Below, piece by piece: positions 27,482 through 36,065 of a stretch of DNA of 64,000 nucleotides (its first letter is position 1; the number at the start of each line of letters is the position of its first letter). The notes beneath the pieces were generated by a model. The model saw only the letters and a list, made by a program, of their open reading frames with translations. It made no database searches and was not told the DNA's origin. The translations under genes were made by a program, and so were the position numbers. Source of the stretch: Microbacterium algeriense (GTDB lineage Bacteria > Actinomycetota > Actinomycetes > Actinomycetales > Microbacteriaceae). Location: NCBI RefSeq assembly GCF_008868005.1, contig NZ_WAAO01000002.1, forward strand, positions 62,001 through 126,000, given 5' to 3'.

Positions 27482-28288
27482 GTGAGCCGCATCCGCCTCG
27501 TGATCGCCGTCGGGACGGCCGTCGGCGTCGCTGTCGCCGTGTTCCGCCTCGCCTTGACGCAGCAGGCCGCCCTTGCCCGGCGTCGGATCGGGAAGCCGCT
27601 GGGCGAGCGGTCGCTGGATGCGGATCGGGTCTGGCGACCGCGCCTCGAGGGGGAACCGCTGCAACTGGTGCTGCTCGGAGACTCGCTCGCCGCCGGCCTC
27701 GGGGCCGAGCACCGCAAGGAGACCCTCGGCGGGAGACTCGCCAAGGCGACGGCGCGGCGACTGCAGCGGCCCGTCCGCCTGCGCACCCTCGCGGTCGTCG
27801 GCTCCGAGTCGCCCGACCTCCCCGCCCAGCTCGCCGCCCTCGAGCCGGACTGCCGGCCGGACGTGGCGGTCATCGTGGTCGGCGGCAATGACGTGACGCA
27901 TCGGCTTCCCGTGGCGCTGTCGGCCCAGCACCTGCAGGAGACGATCCGCAGGCTGCGAGCGCGAGGCGCCGAGGTCGTGGTCGGCACCTGTCCCGACCTC
28001 GGCGCTCTGCGCGCGGTGCCGCAGCCCCTGCGCCGGATCGCCTCCAGCCTGTCCAGACGGCTCGCGGACGTGCAGGCCGAGACCGCCAGGCACGCGGGGG
28101 CGGAGCCGGTGGATCTGCGCCGCGCGGTCGGGCCGATGTTCTTCGACGAGCCGGAGGCGATGTTCAGCCTCGACCGCTTCCACCCGAGCGCGCTCGGCTA
28201 CCGTCGCACCGCCGAGGCCCTGCTTCCCGCCGTGTGCCGGGCGGCGGAGGCTGCTGTCAGCTCGCGTCGTCCGCCGGAGCCGCGCTGA
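27482..28288 (+). CDS. SGNH/GDSL hydrolase, membrane-anchored
   Basis: A 268-residue protein. A hydrophobic N-terminal segment (about residues 4-24) is a signal anchor; the GDSL block is LQLVLLGDSLAAGLG, block III is VIVVGGNDVTH (Asn of the oxyanion hole) and block V is DRFHPSALGY with catalytic Asp and His. SGNH hydrolases cleave esters of lipids, polysaccharides or small molecules outside the membrane. GTG at 27482 begins the signal segment; upstream codons in the same frame cross the repeat region and were rejected. The 3' end overlaps the convergent VOC gene by 32 bases. Confidence 0.88.
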   Translation: MSRIRLVIAVGTAVGVAVAVFRLALTQQAALARRRIGKPLGERSLDADRVWRPRLEGEPLQLVLLGDSLAAGLGAEHRKETLGGRLAKATARRLQRPVRLRTLAVVGSESPDLPAQLAALEPDCRPDVAVIVVGGNDVTHRLPVALSAQHLQETIRRLRARGAEVVVGTCPDLGALRAVPQPLRRIASSLSRRLADVQAETARHAGAEPVDLRRAVGPMFFDEPEAMFSLDRFHPSALGYRRTAEALLPAVCRAAEAAVSSRRPPEPR

Positions 28289-28784
28289 ACGACGCCGCCC
28301 ACTCCGCCACCCGGCGGCTGCTCTCCTCTTCGGAGATGTCCTCGACCCTGGTCATGATCGACCACCGCACGCCGAACGGATCGCGGATGCTGGCGAAGCG
28401 GTCGCCCGAGACGAACGGTGCCGGAGCCTCGCGCACGGTGGCCCCCGCGGCGACCGCCTTCTCGACCACGGCGTCGACGTCCGAGACGTACAGGCCCATC
28501 GAGTAGCAGTCGTCGTCGCCTCCGGGAGCGGGCACCAGGTGGTACTCCGGATTCGGCTCGCCGAGCTGGAGGAGACCGAGCCCGAAGTCGAGGTCGGCGT
28601 GCGCCACGACGCCCTCGAACTCGGTGACGTCGACGACGCGGGCGCCGAGCACGTCCCGGTAGAAGGCGATCGCGCTCTTGGCATCCGGGATGGCCAGGAA
28701 GGGCGTGAGGGAGGTGGCGCCGTTGGGGCGTCCGTCGGTGGTGTACGTGCCGGTCGCACCGGTCGTGGGAGTGTCGTGGGTCAT
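28257..28784 (-). CDS. VOC/glyoxalase-fold protein
   Basis: A 175-residue protein of the vicinal-oxygen-chelate superfamily (PhnB/YdeM-like). The beta-alpha-beta-beta-beta units are visible at TPFLAIPDAKSAIAFYRDVLGA and MGLYVSDVDAVVEKAVAAGA, followed by GDRFASIRDPFGVRWSIM, where the Asp-Pro-Phe-Gly turn is typical. The substrate is unknown; some relatives are bleomycin-resistance or demethylase-like. TAGCGT is exactly six bases before the ATG (28791-28796). It is divergent from the AraC gene. Confidence 0.88.
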   Translation of the reverse strand: MTHDTPTTGATGTYTTDGRPNGATSLTPFLAIPDAKSAIAFYRDVLGARVVDVTEFEGVVAHADLDFGLGLLQLGEPNPEYHLVPAPGGDDDCYSMGLYVSDVDAVVEKAVAAGATVREAPAPFVSGDRFASIRDPFGVRWSIMTRVEDISEEESSRRVAEWAASFSAAPADDAS

Positions 28785-28871
28785 GCCGCCACGCTAAGCG
28801 GCCCGCGGGCTCCGCCGCTTGAACTTGCGCGACAGGCTCCGCATGTCCGTCCCGGCGCCTACGCTGGGCGC

Positions 28872-29666
28872 ATGGTGAACCCGACCGGCGGCGTGCTGTA
28901 TCCCGCCCGCCTGCCGCAGTTCCACCGGCTGCCACCGCCGGCGGAGGCCGCGGAGCTGGTCGCGTGGTTCTGGATCCCGGAGTGGGACATCGCCCCCGGT
29001 CGTTCGTCGCGCCAGGAGGTGGTCTCCTTTCCCGCGCTCAACCTCGTGGTGGACCCGCATGCCGTGACGCTGTCCGGCGCGACGACGCGCGCGTCCCATC
29101 GCGATCTGCGCGGGAGCGGCTGGGCCGTGGGCGCGCTGCTGCGTCCTGCAGCGGTCGCGGCGCTGATCGACGATCCCGCGTCGCTGGTCGACGCCGAGCG
29201 CGTCCTCGACGAGCGGTTCGGCGACGTCGCCGGTCTCCGCGAGCGGGTCGTCGGGGCGATGGGCACGGGGCAGGGCCATCGGGAGCGTGCGGTCGCGGAG
29301 TTCGCCCGCTGGCTCGCCGCGCGTGCGGGTGCCGTGGACGACTCGTCGCGTCAGGCGAATGCGCTGATGGACGCGCTGATGGGCGATGACGCCGCCCTCA
29401 CACCGGAGGAGGCGGCGACGCGACTCGCCGTATCGGTGCGCACACTGCAGCGGATGACGCATCGTCACGTGGGTCTCTCGCCCGCGGCGATGATCCGCAG
29501 ACGGCGTCTGCAGGAGGCGGCGCGGCGCGTGCGGGAGGAGCCGGGCACGGACCTCGCCTCGCTCGCCGCGGAGCTCGGCTACGCGGACCACGCGCATCTG
29601 ACCCGCGACTTCCGGGCCGTGCTGGGCGTGGCTCCGCGGGTCTACCGCTCGGAGGCGGCGGACTGA
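28872..29666 (+). CDS. AraC-family transcriptional regulator
   Basis: A 264-residue regulator with an N-terminal domain of the DUF6597 kind (AELVAWFWIPEWD) and a C-terminal AraC DNA-binding region with two helix-turn-helices (TRLAVSVRTLQRMTHRHVG and LASLAAELGYADHAHLTRDF). Such proteins often sit beside a VOC or epimerase-type enzyme that they control; here the VOC gene is divergent, 87 bases away. TACGCT is exactly six bases before the ATG (28860-28865). The gene ends inside the 3' end of the APC permease gene by 25 bases. Confidence 0.9.
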   Translation: MVNPTGGVLYPARLPQFHRLPPPAEAAELVAWFWIPEWDIAPGRSSRQEVVSFPALNLVVDPHAVTLSGATTRASHRDLRGSGWAVGALLRPAAVAALIDDPASLVDAERVLDERFGDVAGLRERVVGAMGTGQGHRERAVAEFARWLAARAGAVDDSSRQANALMDALMGDDAALTPEEAATRLAVSVRTLQRMTHRHVGLSPAAMIRRRRLQEAARRVREEPGTDLASLAAELGYADHAHLTRDFRAVLGVAPRVYRSEAAD

Positions 29667-30895
29667 TCGTCGGCGCGGGCCCGGCGCAGACGCAGCAGTC
29701 GATATCCGACGCCGACCAGCACGACGACCATCCCGATCAGCGAGGCCAGGACGGGGAGCGTGCTCACGAGCACCAGGCACCCGAGCGCGCCGACCACCTG
29801 CAGGGCGCGGGGGTAGCGCCGCGCGGGCCCCGTCTGCCGGAAGGCGGAGGCGTTCGCGATCAGGTAGTACAGGAGCACGCCGAACGACGAGAACCCGATC
29901 GCACCGCGCAGGTCGGCGGCGAGCACGATGACGATCACGATGACGGCGATCGCGATCTCGGCGCGCTGCGGCACCTGGTGGCGCGCATCCACCTTCGCGA
30001 GGAAGCGGGGGACGTCGCTCTCCCTAGCCATCGCCAGGGTCGTCCGGCCGATACCGGTCAGCAGGGCCAGCAGGGCGCCCAGCGACGCGGTGGCGGCGGC
30101 GATCCGGACGAGGGGACCGAGCTGGGGCCACCCCGCGCGCTCCAGCAGATCGACGAGCGGCGCGGCGGATCCGACGGCGTCGGCTCCGAGCACGAGCACG
30201 ACGGCCGTGCCGACGACGGCGTACACGACCACCGCACCGCCGAGGGCGAGCACGATCGCCCGGGGGATGGTGCGCGCGGGATCGACCACCTCCTCGCCCA
30301 TGGTGGCGATGCGGGCGTAGCCGGCGAAAGCGAAGAACAGCAGCCCTGCCCCCTGGAGCACGCCGTAGACGGTCGCGTCCGGAAGAGGCGGCGCTCCGGC
30401 AGGAACGGCCGTGAGCCCGAAGCCGACGGCCACCGCGAGTCCGAGGAGCGAGCACACGACGAGGATGCGCGTCAGCAGCGCGGTGCGCGTCACGCCGAAG
30501 CAGTTCACCACGGCGAGGGCGGCGACCGCGGCGACCGCGACCGGCACCTGCCACCCGGCGGGCGCGGCGTAGGCGGCGAAGGTCATCGCCATGGCCGCGC
30601 AACTCGCGATCTTTCCGATCACGAAGCTCCATCCGGCGACGAAGCCCCACCACGGGCCGATCTCGGCTCTGGCGTAGGCGTACGTGCCGCCGGCCACCGG
30701 ATGCACCGCGGCGAGCTGAGCGGACGAGGTCGCATTGCAGTACGCGACGACGGCGGCGATCGCGAGCGCGATCAGGACGCCGCTGCCGGCCACGCCGATC
30801 GCGGGGGCCCAGACGGCGAAGACGCCGGCGCCGATCATGGAGCCGAGGCCGATCGCGACGGCGTCGACGAGACTCAGGCGGCGGGCGAGGGGCAT
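29642..30895 (-). CDS. APC-family amino acid permease
   Basis: A 417-residue, 12-helix amino acid/polyamine/organocation permease. It opens LSLVDAVAIGLGSMIGAGVF (helix 1 with the unwound Gly-rich substrate site) and has FFAFAGYARIATMGEEVVDP in helix 6. The substrate is an amine or amino acid but cannot be refined. It starts four bases after the CocE-type hydrolase stop, so it is probably the last gene of the 36.0-29.6 kb operon. CACGAT lies six bases before its ATG, allowing an additional own promoter. Confidence 0.9.
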   Translation of the reverse strand: MPLARRLSLVDAVAIGLGSMIGAGVFAVWAPAIGVAGSGVLIALAIAAVVAYCNATSSAQLAAVHPVAGGTYAYARAEIGPWWGFVAGWSFVIGKIASCAAMAMTFAAYAAPAGWQVPVAVAAVAALAVVNCFGVTRTALLTRILVVCSLLGLAVAVGFGLTAVPAGAPPLPDATVYGVLQGAGLLFFAFAGYARIATMGEEVVDPARTIPRAIVLALGGAVVVYAVVGTAVVLVLGADAVGSAAPLVDLLERAGWPQLGPLVRIAAATASLGALLALLTGIGRTTLAMARESDVPRFLAKVDARHQVPQRAEIAIAVIVIVIVLAADLRGAIGFSSFGVLLYYLIANASAFRQTGPARRYPRALQVVGALGCLVLVSTLPVLASLIGMVVVLVGVGYRLLRLRRARADDQSAASER

Positions 30896-30899
30896 CCCG

Positions 30900-32585
30900 T
30901 CATCGTGGCACGTCGCGGTGAACGGCGGGTGACGCGGAGGGCGTCTGCCTCGGCGTCGTGGTCACCGCGGGCAGCGTCAGCAGGGCGGGAGCGTCTCCGC
31001 CCAGGCGCAGGGTCTGCTCGCTCGGGATGAGGCGCGAGTGGTCGCGCACCGGGTCCTCCGTCCCCGGGTTCCGCAGGTGCAGGGGGTGCGCGCCGGAGGA
31101 CACCTGCACGCGCAGGCGGGATCCCGCGGCGACACGGTGGGCGAGCGGGGCGAGCTCGAGCCGGATGCGCCCGCTCCCGTCCTCCGAGACCTCGGGCGAC
31201 AGCCGCCGATAGCCGTCGGTCAGGGTGCGCGAGACCCCCCTCGCATCCACCTCGCAGAGCCGCACGAACAGGTCGACGCGCGGGTTCGACGAGGTGAGGG
31301 CCAGCGCGACCTCGGGCGTCCCCATCAGCAGCAGATCCTCGCGGAGGGGCTCATCGGTGAAGACGAGCACGTCGGCGCGCTGCTCGCGCCGACGCTGGAC
31401 GCGACGGCCGGCCGAGAACGGATTGAGGGTGCGCCCGCCGGCGTCCGGTGTCGGATCGCCCGGGTCGTATCGGTAGGAGAGCGCGCCGGCGGGGTGGGCG
31501 TCGCCGCTGCGGTCGAGGCGGCCGTCGGCGGTGAGCTCGGCGCTGAGGCGCGTGTGCGGCGGCGGCCAGCTCTCCAGGTCTCGCCACCCGCCGCCGCCGG
31601 TGACCTCGATGCGAGCGCCGGTCGGCGGCGCGGTCTCGGGGAACGATCGCAGCGCCTCCCGCACGCCGATCACGGTGATGTCCGGCGCCCCGTGCACCCA
31701 GTCGCCGACGATCAGGCGGACAGGGCGGCCGGCCTCGTGGAGCGCCGCGTGGTCGGCGAGCTGTCCGACCAGGAAGAGGTCCTGCCACCCGGCGACGAGG
31801 GTGACCGGGGGGATCGTGTCGACATCCTGGGCGAAGTGCATCGGCTGCCACCACGGGTCGCCCGCATCGCTGTGTTCGACCCAGTCGCGGAAGAACTGCG
31901 GATCCGCTCCGCGAGCGACCCGCACCGCGTCAGCGGGAGGGACGGCGAGAGCGCCGCGGCGCAGGGCCCACCGCGCCCGCACCAGCGCCCCGATCCGGGA
32001 CGGCAGCGCGCGCTCCTGGATGTCCAGCGCGTACGCCCAGGTGAGCGGGGTGTCGATCGAGAACCCGCCGCCGGGATACAGGATGGCGTCGTCGAAGCGG
32101 CGCGCCGAGATCGCGATGCCCATCGCATCCGGACGGTCGTCGCCGTCGCAGTACGCCCACTGGGTCACGCCGAAGTAGCTCCCGCCCCAGGAGTGCACGC
32201 GTCCGGTCGCCCAGGGCTGCGCGCGCAGCCACCGCAGAGTCGACTGTCCATCCGCGGCCTCGTCGTGCAGCGGGTCGAAGGCTCCGGATGAGCCGAAGGT
32301 GCCGCGACAGCTCTGCACCACCACGTGATGACCGCGCTCGGCCAGGAAGAGCGCGACGCCGCCGATGCCGTCGCGCCCGTACGGAGTGCGGATCAGCACG
32401 GTGTCCCCGCCGGCGCCGTCCGCGTGCCAGTGGTCCGTCAGGAGCACGGTCCCGTCGCTCGCGCGGACGCGGATGTCGCGTGTGCGGTGCACGGACGGAT
32501 GCGTTCGCGGTGGCATGTCCGCGGCGCGCGCCAAGCGCCGGTACTCGCGGCGGGCCGCACCGCGGAGGCGGGGTGACCCGGTCAT
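30900..32585 (-). CDS. CocE/NonD-family alpha/beta hydrolase
   Basis: A 561-residue hydrolase of the S15 group. The catalytic domain starts with IRVRASDGTVLLTDHW and the nucleophile is Ser136 in SWGGSYFGVTQW; the C-terminal jelly-roll domain (about 320-545) has the family motifs PEVALALTSSNPRVDLFVRL and HPLHLRNPGTEDP. Relatives hydrolyse acyl esters (cocaine esterase), acylated antibiotics or X-Pro peptides. There is no signal peptide. It overlaps the MFS gene by ATGA and belongs to the hydrolase operon. The true substrate is unknown. Confidence 0.9.
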   Translation of the reverse strand: MTGSPRLRGAARREYRRLARAADMPPRTHPSVHRTRDIRVRASDGTVLLTDHWHADGAGGDTVLIRTPYGRDGIGGVALFLAERGHHVVVQSCRGTFGSSGAFDPLHDEAADGQSTLRWLRAQPWATGRVHSWGGSYFGVTQWAYCDGDDRPDAMGIAISARRFDDAILYPGGGFSIDTPLTWAYALDIQERALPSRIGALVRARWALRRGALAVPPADAVRVARGADPQFFRDWVEHSDAGDPWWQPMHFAQDVDTIPPVTLVAGWQDLFLVGQLADHAALHEAGRPVRLIVGDWVHGAPDITVIGVREALRSFPETAPPTGARIEVTGGGGWRDLESWPPPHTRLSAELTADGRLDRSGDAHPAGALSYRYDPGDPTPDAGGRTLNPFSAGRRVQRRREQRADVLVFTDEPLREDLLLMGTPEVALALTSSNPRVDLFVRLCEVDARGVSRTLTDGYRRLSPEVSEDGSGRIRLELAPLAHRVAAGSRLRVQVSSGAHPLHLRNPGTEDPVRDHSRLIPSEQTLRLGGDAPALLTLPAVTTTPRQTPSASPAVHRDVPR

Positions 32586-33880
32586 CGCACGCCCTTCACT
32601 CGGGTGACCGCGAACGCGGCGATCACGGCCATCACGACCGCGCCGATGTACAGGGCCGCGAAGTTCTCACCTGTCGGCGAGCCTATGCGCGTGGCGAAGA
32701 AACCGAAAACGGGCACCAGGATCCCTGGGAGCAGGTAGGCCAGGGCGACGATGCCGAGGTCTTTGCCCGCATCCTCGACGGACGGCAGGCACTCGGTCAT
32801 CAGCGCCACGTCCGCCGCGATGTAGGCGCCCTGCCCGGCTCCGACGATCGCGATCCCGATGAGGAAGAACGCGATGTCTCCGAAGGAGACCGCGAGGACG
32901 AGCCCGCCGGCGCTCGCGAGCGCGCCGATCACGACGCTCGGCTTGCGGCGTCCCGTCCGGTCCGAGATCACGCCGAAGACGAACGCCATCACGAGGTTCA
33001 TGAGCGTGAAGGCGGCGGTCGCCTGCGTCTGCACACCGGCGATCTCGGTGGGGTCGTCGATGCCGAACCGGCCCGAGATCGTGAGGTAGAGGTAGCTCGT
33101 GACGGACACAATGGATGCCGTCATGAAGAAGCGGCACATCCACGCCCACGCGAAGTCCGGGTAGCGCCGCGGGCTGAGCCAGAACGTGGCCAGCACGCCG
33201 CGCCAGTCCATCGGCTCCGCGGGCTGACGGCGACGGATGTCCTTCAGCGCGAAGAAGAGGCTGATCGCGAGGAGGACGGACAGTCCCCCGGGGATCAGGA
33301 ACATGCCCAGCTGGCCGGTCGGGGCGACGACGCCCGCGAGCGCGACACCGCCGAGGATCCCGATGGCGGTGGCGGCGCCCGTGACGGCCGACATGATGGC
33401 CCGGATGCTGCGGCGGATCTGGTCGGCGAACAGCGTGTGCACGGTCATCGACACCGCACCCCACCCGACCAGGACGAGGATCGTGCCGGTCCCGAGCACC
33501 GGCAGGGACGCAGCGGTCGCCTGGATCGCGTAGCCGGCGAGGGCGATCAGCGATCCCGAGAGGATCCACGGGCGGCGGATGCCGAGGCGGGACATCGAGC
33601 GGTCGCTGAGGCGCCCGAAGATCGGTGTCGTGATGAGGATCGCAGCGCCGCCGAGGGTGAGGATGATGCTGAGGTTCCCGGTCGCCTGATCGGGATCCCA
33701 TTCCTTGAGGAGCTGCGGGATGGCCACACTGGCGACGCCCTGGGCGATGCCGGAGCCGAGCCAGGCGAGGACGAACGTCACCCAGAACCACCGCGTCTGC
33801 CGCTGGCCGGGGATGGCGTCCGCGGTGAGCGGAGGTGCGGGGAGGGAGGGGAACACGGGATCTACGGCGTGGGTGGACAT
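32582..33880 (-). CDS. MFS transporter of the hydrolase operon
   Basis: A 432-residue, 12-helix facilitator. Between helices 2 and 3 it has FGRLSDRSMSRLGIRRPW, a motif closer to the sugar/GPH-like and SLC45-type families than to drug exporters; ISDRTGRRKPS is the matching loop in the second half. It probably imports the substrate of the neighbouring hydrolases. Two adjacent ATGs exist; the second (33880) has better spacing from AGGAG. The preceding 80-base gap to the esterase gene holds three CGGGTGCGG repeats. Confidence 0.88.
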   Translation of the reverse strand: MSTHAVDPVFPSLPAPPLTADAIPGQRQTRWFWVTFVLAWLGSGIAQGVASVAIPQLLKEWDPDQATGNLSIILTLGGAAILITTPIFGRLSDRSMSRLGIRRPWILSGSLIALAGYAIQATAASLPVLGTGTILVLVGWGAVSMTVHTLFADQIRRSIRAIMSAVTGAATAIGILGGVALAGVVAPTGQLGMFLIPGGLSVLLAISLFFALKDIRRRQPAEPMDWRGVLATFWLSPRRYPDFAWAWMCRFFMTASIVSVTSYLYLTISGRFGIDDPTEIAGVQTQATAAFTLMNLVMAFVFGVISDRTGRRKPSVVIGALASAGGLVLAVSFGDIAFFLIGIAIVGAGQGAYIAADVALMTECLPSVEDAGKDLGIVALAYLLPGILVPVFGFFATRIGSPTGENFAALYIGAVVMAVIAAFAVTRVKGVR

Positions 33881-33900
33881 CATCGTCTCCTGGTCTCGGT

Positions 33901-33957
33901 CGGGTGCGGGCATGGCAGTGCGGTCGTCGGACGGGTGCGGTCTTCGGGCGGGTGCGG
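33901..33957. repeat. Three direct CGGGTGCGG repeats
   Basis: The 9-mer occurs at 33901-33909, 33932-33940 and 33949-33957 in the gap between esterase 1 and the MFS gene. No hairpin of note or regulator site could be confirmed; it may be a degenerate repeat. Confidence 0.4.
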
Positions 33958-33960
33958 TGG

Positions 33961-34986
33961 TCAGGCGTCCGTGGCGGCGGCGGTCGTGGCGGGGCGACGC
34001 GAGGCATCGTCTCCGCTCCTGGTGCGGTAGGCGATCGCGAGCTCGTCGGCGAAGACCGCCTGCCAGTCCCGTGCTCCCTGCCAGCGGGCGGTGAGCCCGG
34101 GGGAGCCGTGCACGTGCCCGGGTCCGACGTGCAGCCGGACGGGCACTCCCGCCTCCCGCAGCACGCGAGCGTAGGCGATCGCCCCGTCGCGGAGGGGGTC
34201 GAACTCCGCCGCGAGGATCAGTGCGGGAGCGAGTCCGCGGTGGTCCGCCGCGTCCAGCGGGGAGGCGGCGGAGAGCGGGGCACCGGCGCGATAGAGGTCG
34301 GCGAGTCTCTCTGCGCCCTGCATGCCCGACGCGGCGCGATGCCGATGCCCCGACGCTCCCACCAGGCGGAGAGCCGCCGGCAGCACCTCGAGGGCCTGGT
34401 GGTGCAGGCGTCGTCCGGCATCGCGCTCGCGCAGCGCCGTCGTCGCCGCGACGGTCGCTCCCGCGGAGTTGCCGCCGACGCCCAGGCGCTCGGCGTCGAT
34501 CCCGAGGTCGTCGGCGCGGCGGCGCAGGTCCGCCAGGGCGGCGACGGCGTCGTCGACCGGTGCGGGGAAGGGGTGCTCGGGGGCGAGCCGGTATTCCAGC
34601 GCGATGATCTGCACTCCCGAGCGGAGTGTCCGGTCGGCGCAGATGCGGTCGTTGAGAAGCTCGTCGATCGTGCCGCCCGTCCAGCCTCCGCCGTGCAGCC
34701 ACAACAGGGTCGGCTGCGGCCCGACCGCTCCTCCGGTGCGGAACACGCGAGCGCGGCAGGGGCCGGACGCGCCGTCGACCTCCCGATCGCTGATCTCCAC
34801 CCCGGTCGGCGCCGGATCGGTGAACTCGGCCGCGAGGAGATCGCTCAGCTCGCGCTCCGCCCGGCGCCGCTCGGTCGGCTCCTCGGATCGGAGACCGGGA
34901 AGAGCGGCGGAGATCTCCGCGGCGCGCTGCAGCCACTCCAGGATCGCGGGGCTCAGCGGCGGCAGGTCCTCGAGAGGGACGGTCAT
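33961..34986 (-). CDS. HSL-type alpha/beta hydrolase (esterase 1)
   Basis: A 341-residue member of the hormone-sensitive-lipase family. The oxyanion motif HGGG is at residues 98-101 (LWLHGGGWTGG), the nucleophile is Ser174 in GGNSAGAT, and the acid and base are in EFDPLRDG and GHVHGSPG. It hydrolyses short-chain esters or lactones in the cytoplasm. It overlaps the next esterase by ATGA, so the two are translated as a coupled pair under the LacI-type regulator. Confidence 0.92.
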   Translation of the reverse strand: MTVPLEDLPPLSPAILEWLQRAAEISAALPGLRSEEPTERRRAERELSDLLAAEFTDPAPTGVEISDREVDGASGPCRARVFRTGGAVGPQPTLLWLHGGGWTGGTIDELLNDRICADRTLRSGVQIIALEYRLAPEHPFPAPVDDAVAALADLRRRADDLGIDAERLGVGGNSAGATVAATTALRERDAGRRLHHQALEVLPAALRLVGASGHRHRAASGMQGAERLADLYRAGAPLSAASPLDAADHRGLAPALILAAEFDPLRDGAIAYARVLREAGVPVRLHVGPGHVHGSPGLTARWQGARDWQAVFADELAIAYRTRSGDDASRRPATTAAATDA

Positions 34987-35993
34987 GCCGCCGCCTCCTC
35001 GTACAGGGTGCGCAGCTGCGCCACGATGAGCCGGTGCGCGACATCCGCGGCGGGGACGAAGCCGGTCGAGCCGAGGGAGCCGTGGGTCTGTCCGACGAAG
35101 CGGAGCGCGGTGACGGGGACGCCGGCTGCCGAGAGCGCTCGTGCGTAGGCCTCACCGTCTCCGCGCAGCGGGTCCAGCTCCGACGTGAGGATCAGGGTCG
35201 GCGGGAGTCCCGCGTGCGATGCGGCGCGCAGAGGCGATGCGTACGGCCGGCGCGCGATCGCCGCGTCGTCTCCGAGGTACTGCCGCACCAGGTTCCGTCC
35301 GGCCGCGCGCACGATGACGCCGGGCATCCGCGCGTCGATGCCGGCCATGTCGACGTGGCCCATGGTGAGGTCGAGGGCCGGGTTCTCCAGCAGTTGGAAG
35401 GCGATCGGGTGCGCGGAGCGGTCGCGGTTCATCAGAGTCACGGCAGCGGCCAGATCGCCTCCCGACGAGGAGCCGCCGACGGCGATGCGGTCGCGGGATG
35501 CGCCCAGCTCCGCCGCATGCGCGTGCGTCCATTCGAATGCGGACCAGCACTGCTCCGGCTGCGTGGGGAAGCGCTGCTCCGGCGCGTGCGCGTAGTCCGC
35601 AGCGACGATCACGATCCCGGCGTCGCGAGCGCGGGTCCGCAGTCGCGCGTCCCAGGAGACCCAGTCGATCCCGGCGATCGTGAATCCACCGCCGTAGAAG
35701 TACACCAGCACGGGCAGCCCCGCACCGGGAGGGGTGCGCTCCTCGCCGGGCCAGTACACGCGGACGCGCACATCAGGGTGGCCGTCGACCGGCACGATGT
35801 GCTCCTCGGCCGCGGTGCGCGGCGGGGCGATGCCGAGCGCGGCGCTCACCGCGACGTCGTTCGCCGCCGCCACACGCCGTCGTCCTGCGGGGTCGGCGGG
35901 CTCCGGGGCGAGCAGCGGCGCGACGCGCTGCTCGAGGGCGGCCACCGCGCTGTCCAGCGCGGGACGACGGAATCGGGATCGATGTGCGTGCAT
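34983..35993 (-). CDS. HSL-type alpha/beta hydrolase (esterase 2), YGGG variant
   Basis: A 336-residue paralogue of esterase 1. The oxyanion motif reads YGGG (residues 100-103, VYFYGGGFTIAG) instead of HGGG, the nucleophile is Ser176 in GGSSSGGD, and ELDPLRGDG and GQTHGS supply the acid and the His. The first residue change suggests a different acyl or alcohol preference from esterase 1. First gene of the operon: GAAGGAG precedes the ATG and the divergent LacI gene starts 72 bases away across a palindromic operator. Confidence 0.91.
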   Translation of the reverse strand: MHAHRSRFRRPALDSAVAALEQRVAPLLAPEPADPAGRRRVAAANDVAVSAALGIAPPRTAAEEHIVPVDGHPDVRVRVYWPGEERTPPGAGLPVLVYFYGGGFTIAGIDWVSWDARLRTRARDAGIVIVAADYAHAPEQRFPTQPEQCWSAFEWTHAHAAELGASRDRIAVGGSSSGGDLAAAVTLMNRDRSAHPIAFQLLENPALDLTMGHVDMAGIDARMPGVIVRAAGRNLVRQYLGDDAAIARRPYASPLRAASHAGLPPTLILTSELDPLRGDGEAYARALSAAGVPVTALRFVGQTHGSLGSTGFVPAADVAHRLIVAQLRTLYEEAAA

Positions 35994-36021
35994 CCGGCAT
36001 CTCCTTCGACGAGTTCCGCAC

Positions 36022-36048
36022 TAGTCTGAGCAATCGAAGAACTTCGAT
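36022..36048 (+). promoter_or_regulatory. Promoter and palindromic operator of the hydrolase regulon
   Basis: ATCGAAG and CTTCGAT form a perfect 7-bp inverted repeat with a two-base centre at 36033-36048, the size of LacI-family operators. TAGTCT (36022-36027) just upstream is a plausible -10 for the LacI gene, which would put the operator at the transcription start. Because the site sits between divergent genes it could also control the esterase operon. Confidence 0.65.
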
Positions 36049-36065
36049 GAAGCAGGAGGCGGGGG

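Noticed and set aside
33901..33957. CGGGTGCGG repeats as operator sites
   Set aside because: They are uneven in spacing, not palindromic and G/C-typical; I list them only as a repeat.
32582..35155. Extension of the MFS carrier upstream through both esterase genes
   Set aside because: The extra sequence is Arg/Pro-rich out-of-frame translation of esterase genes that carry intact catalytic motifs.
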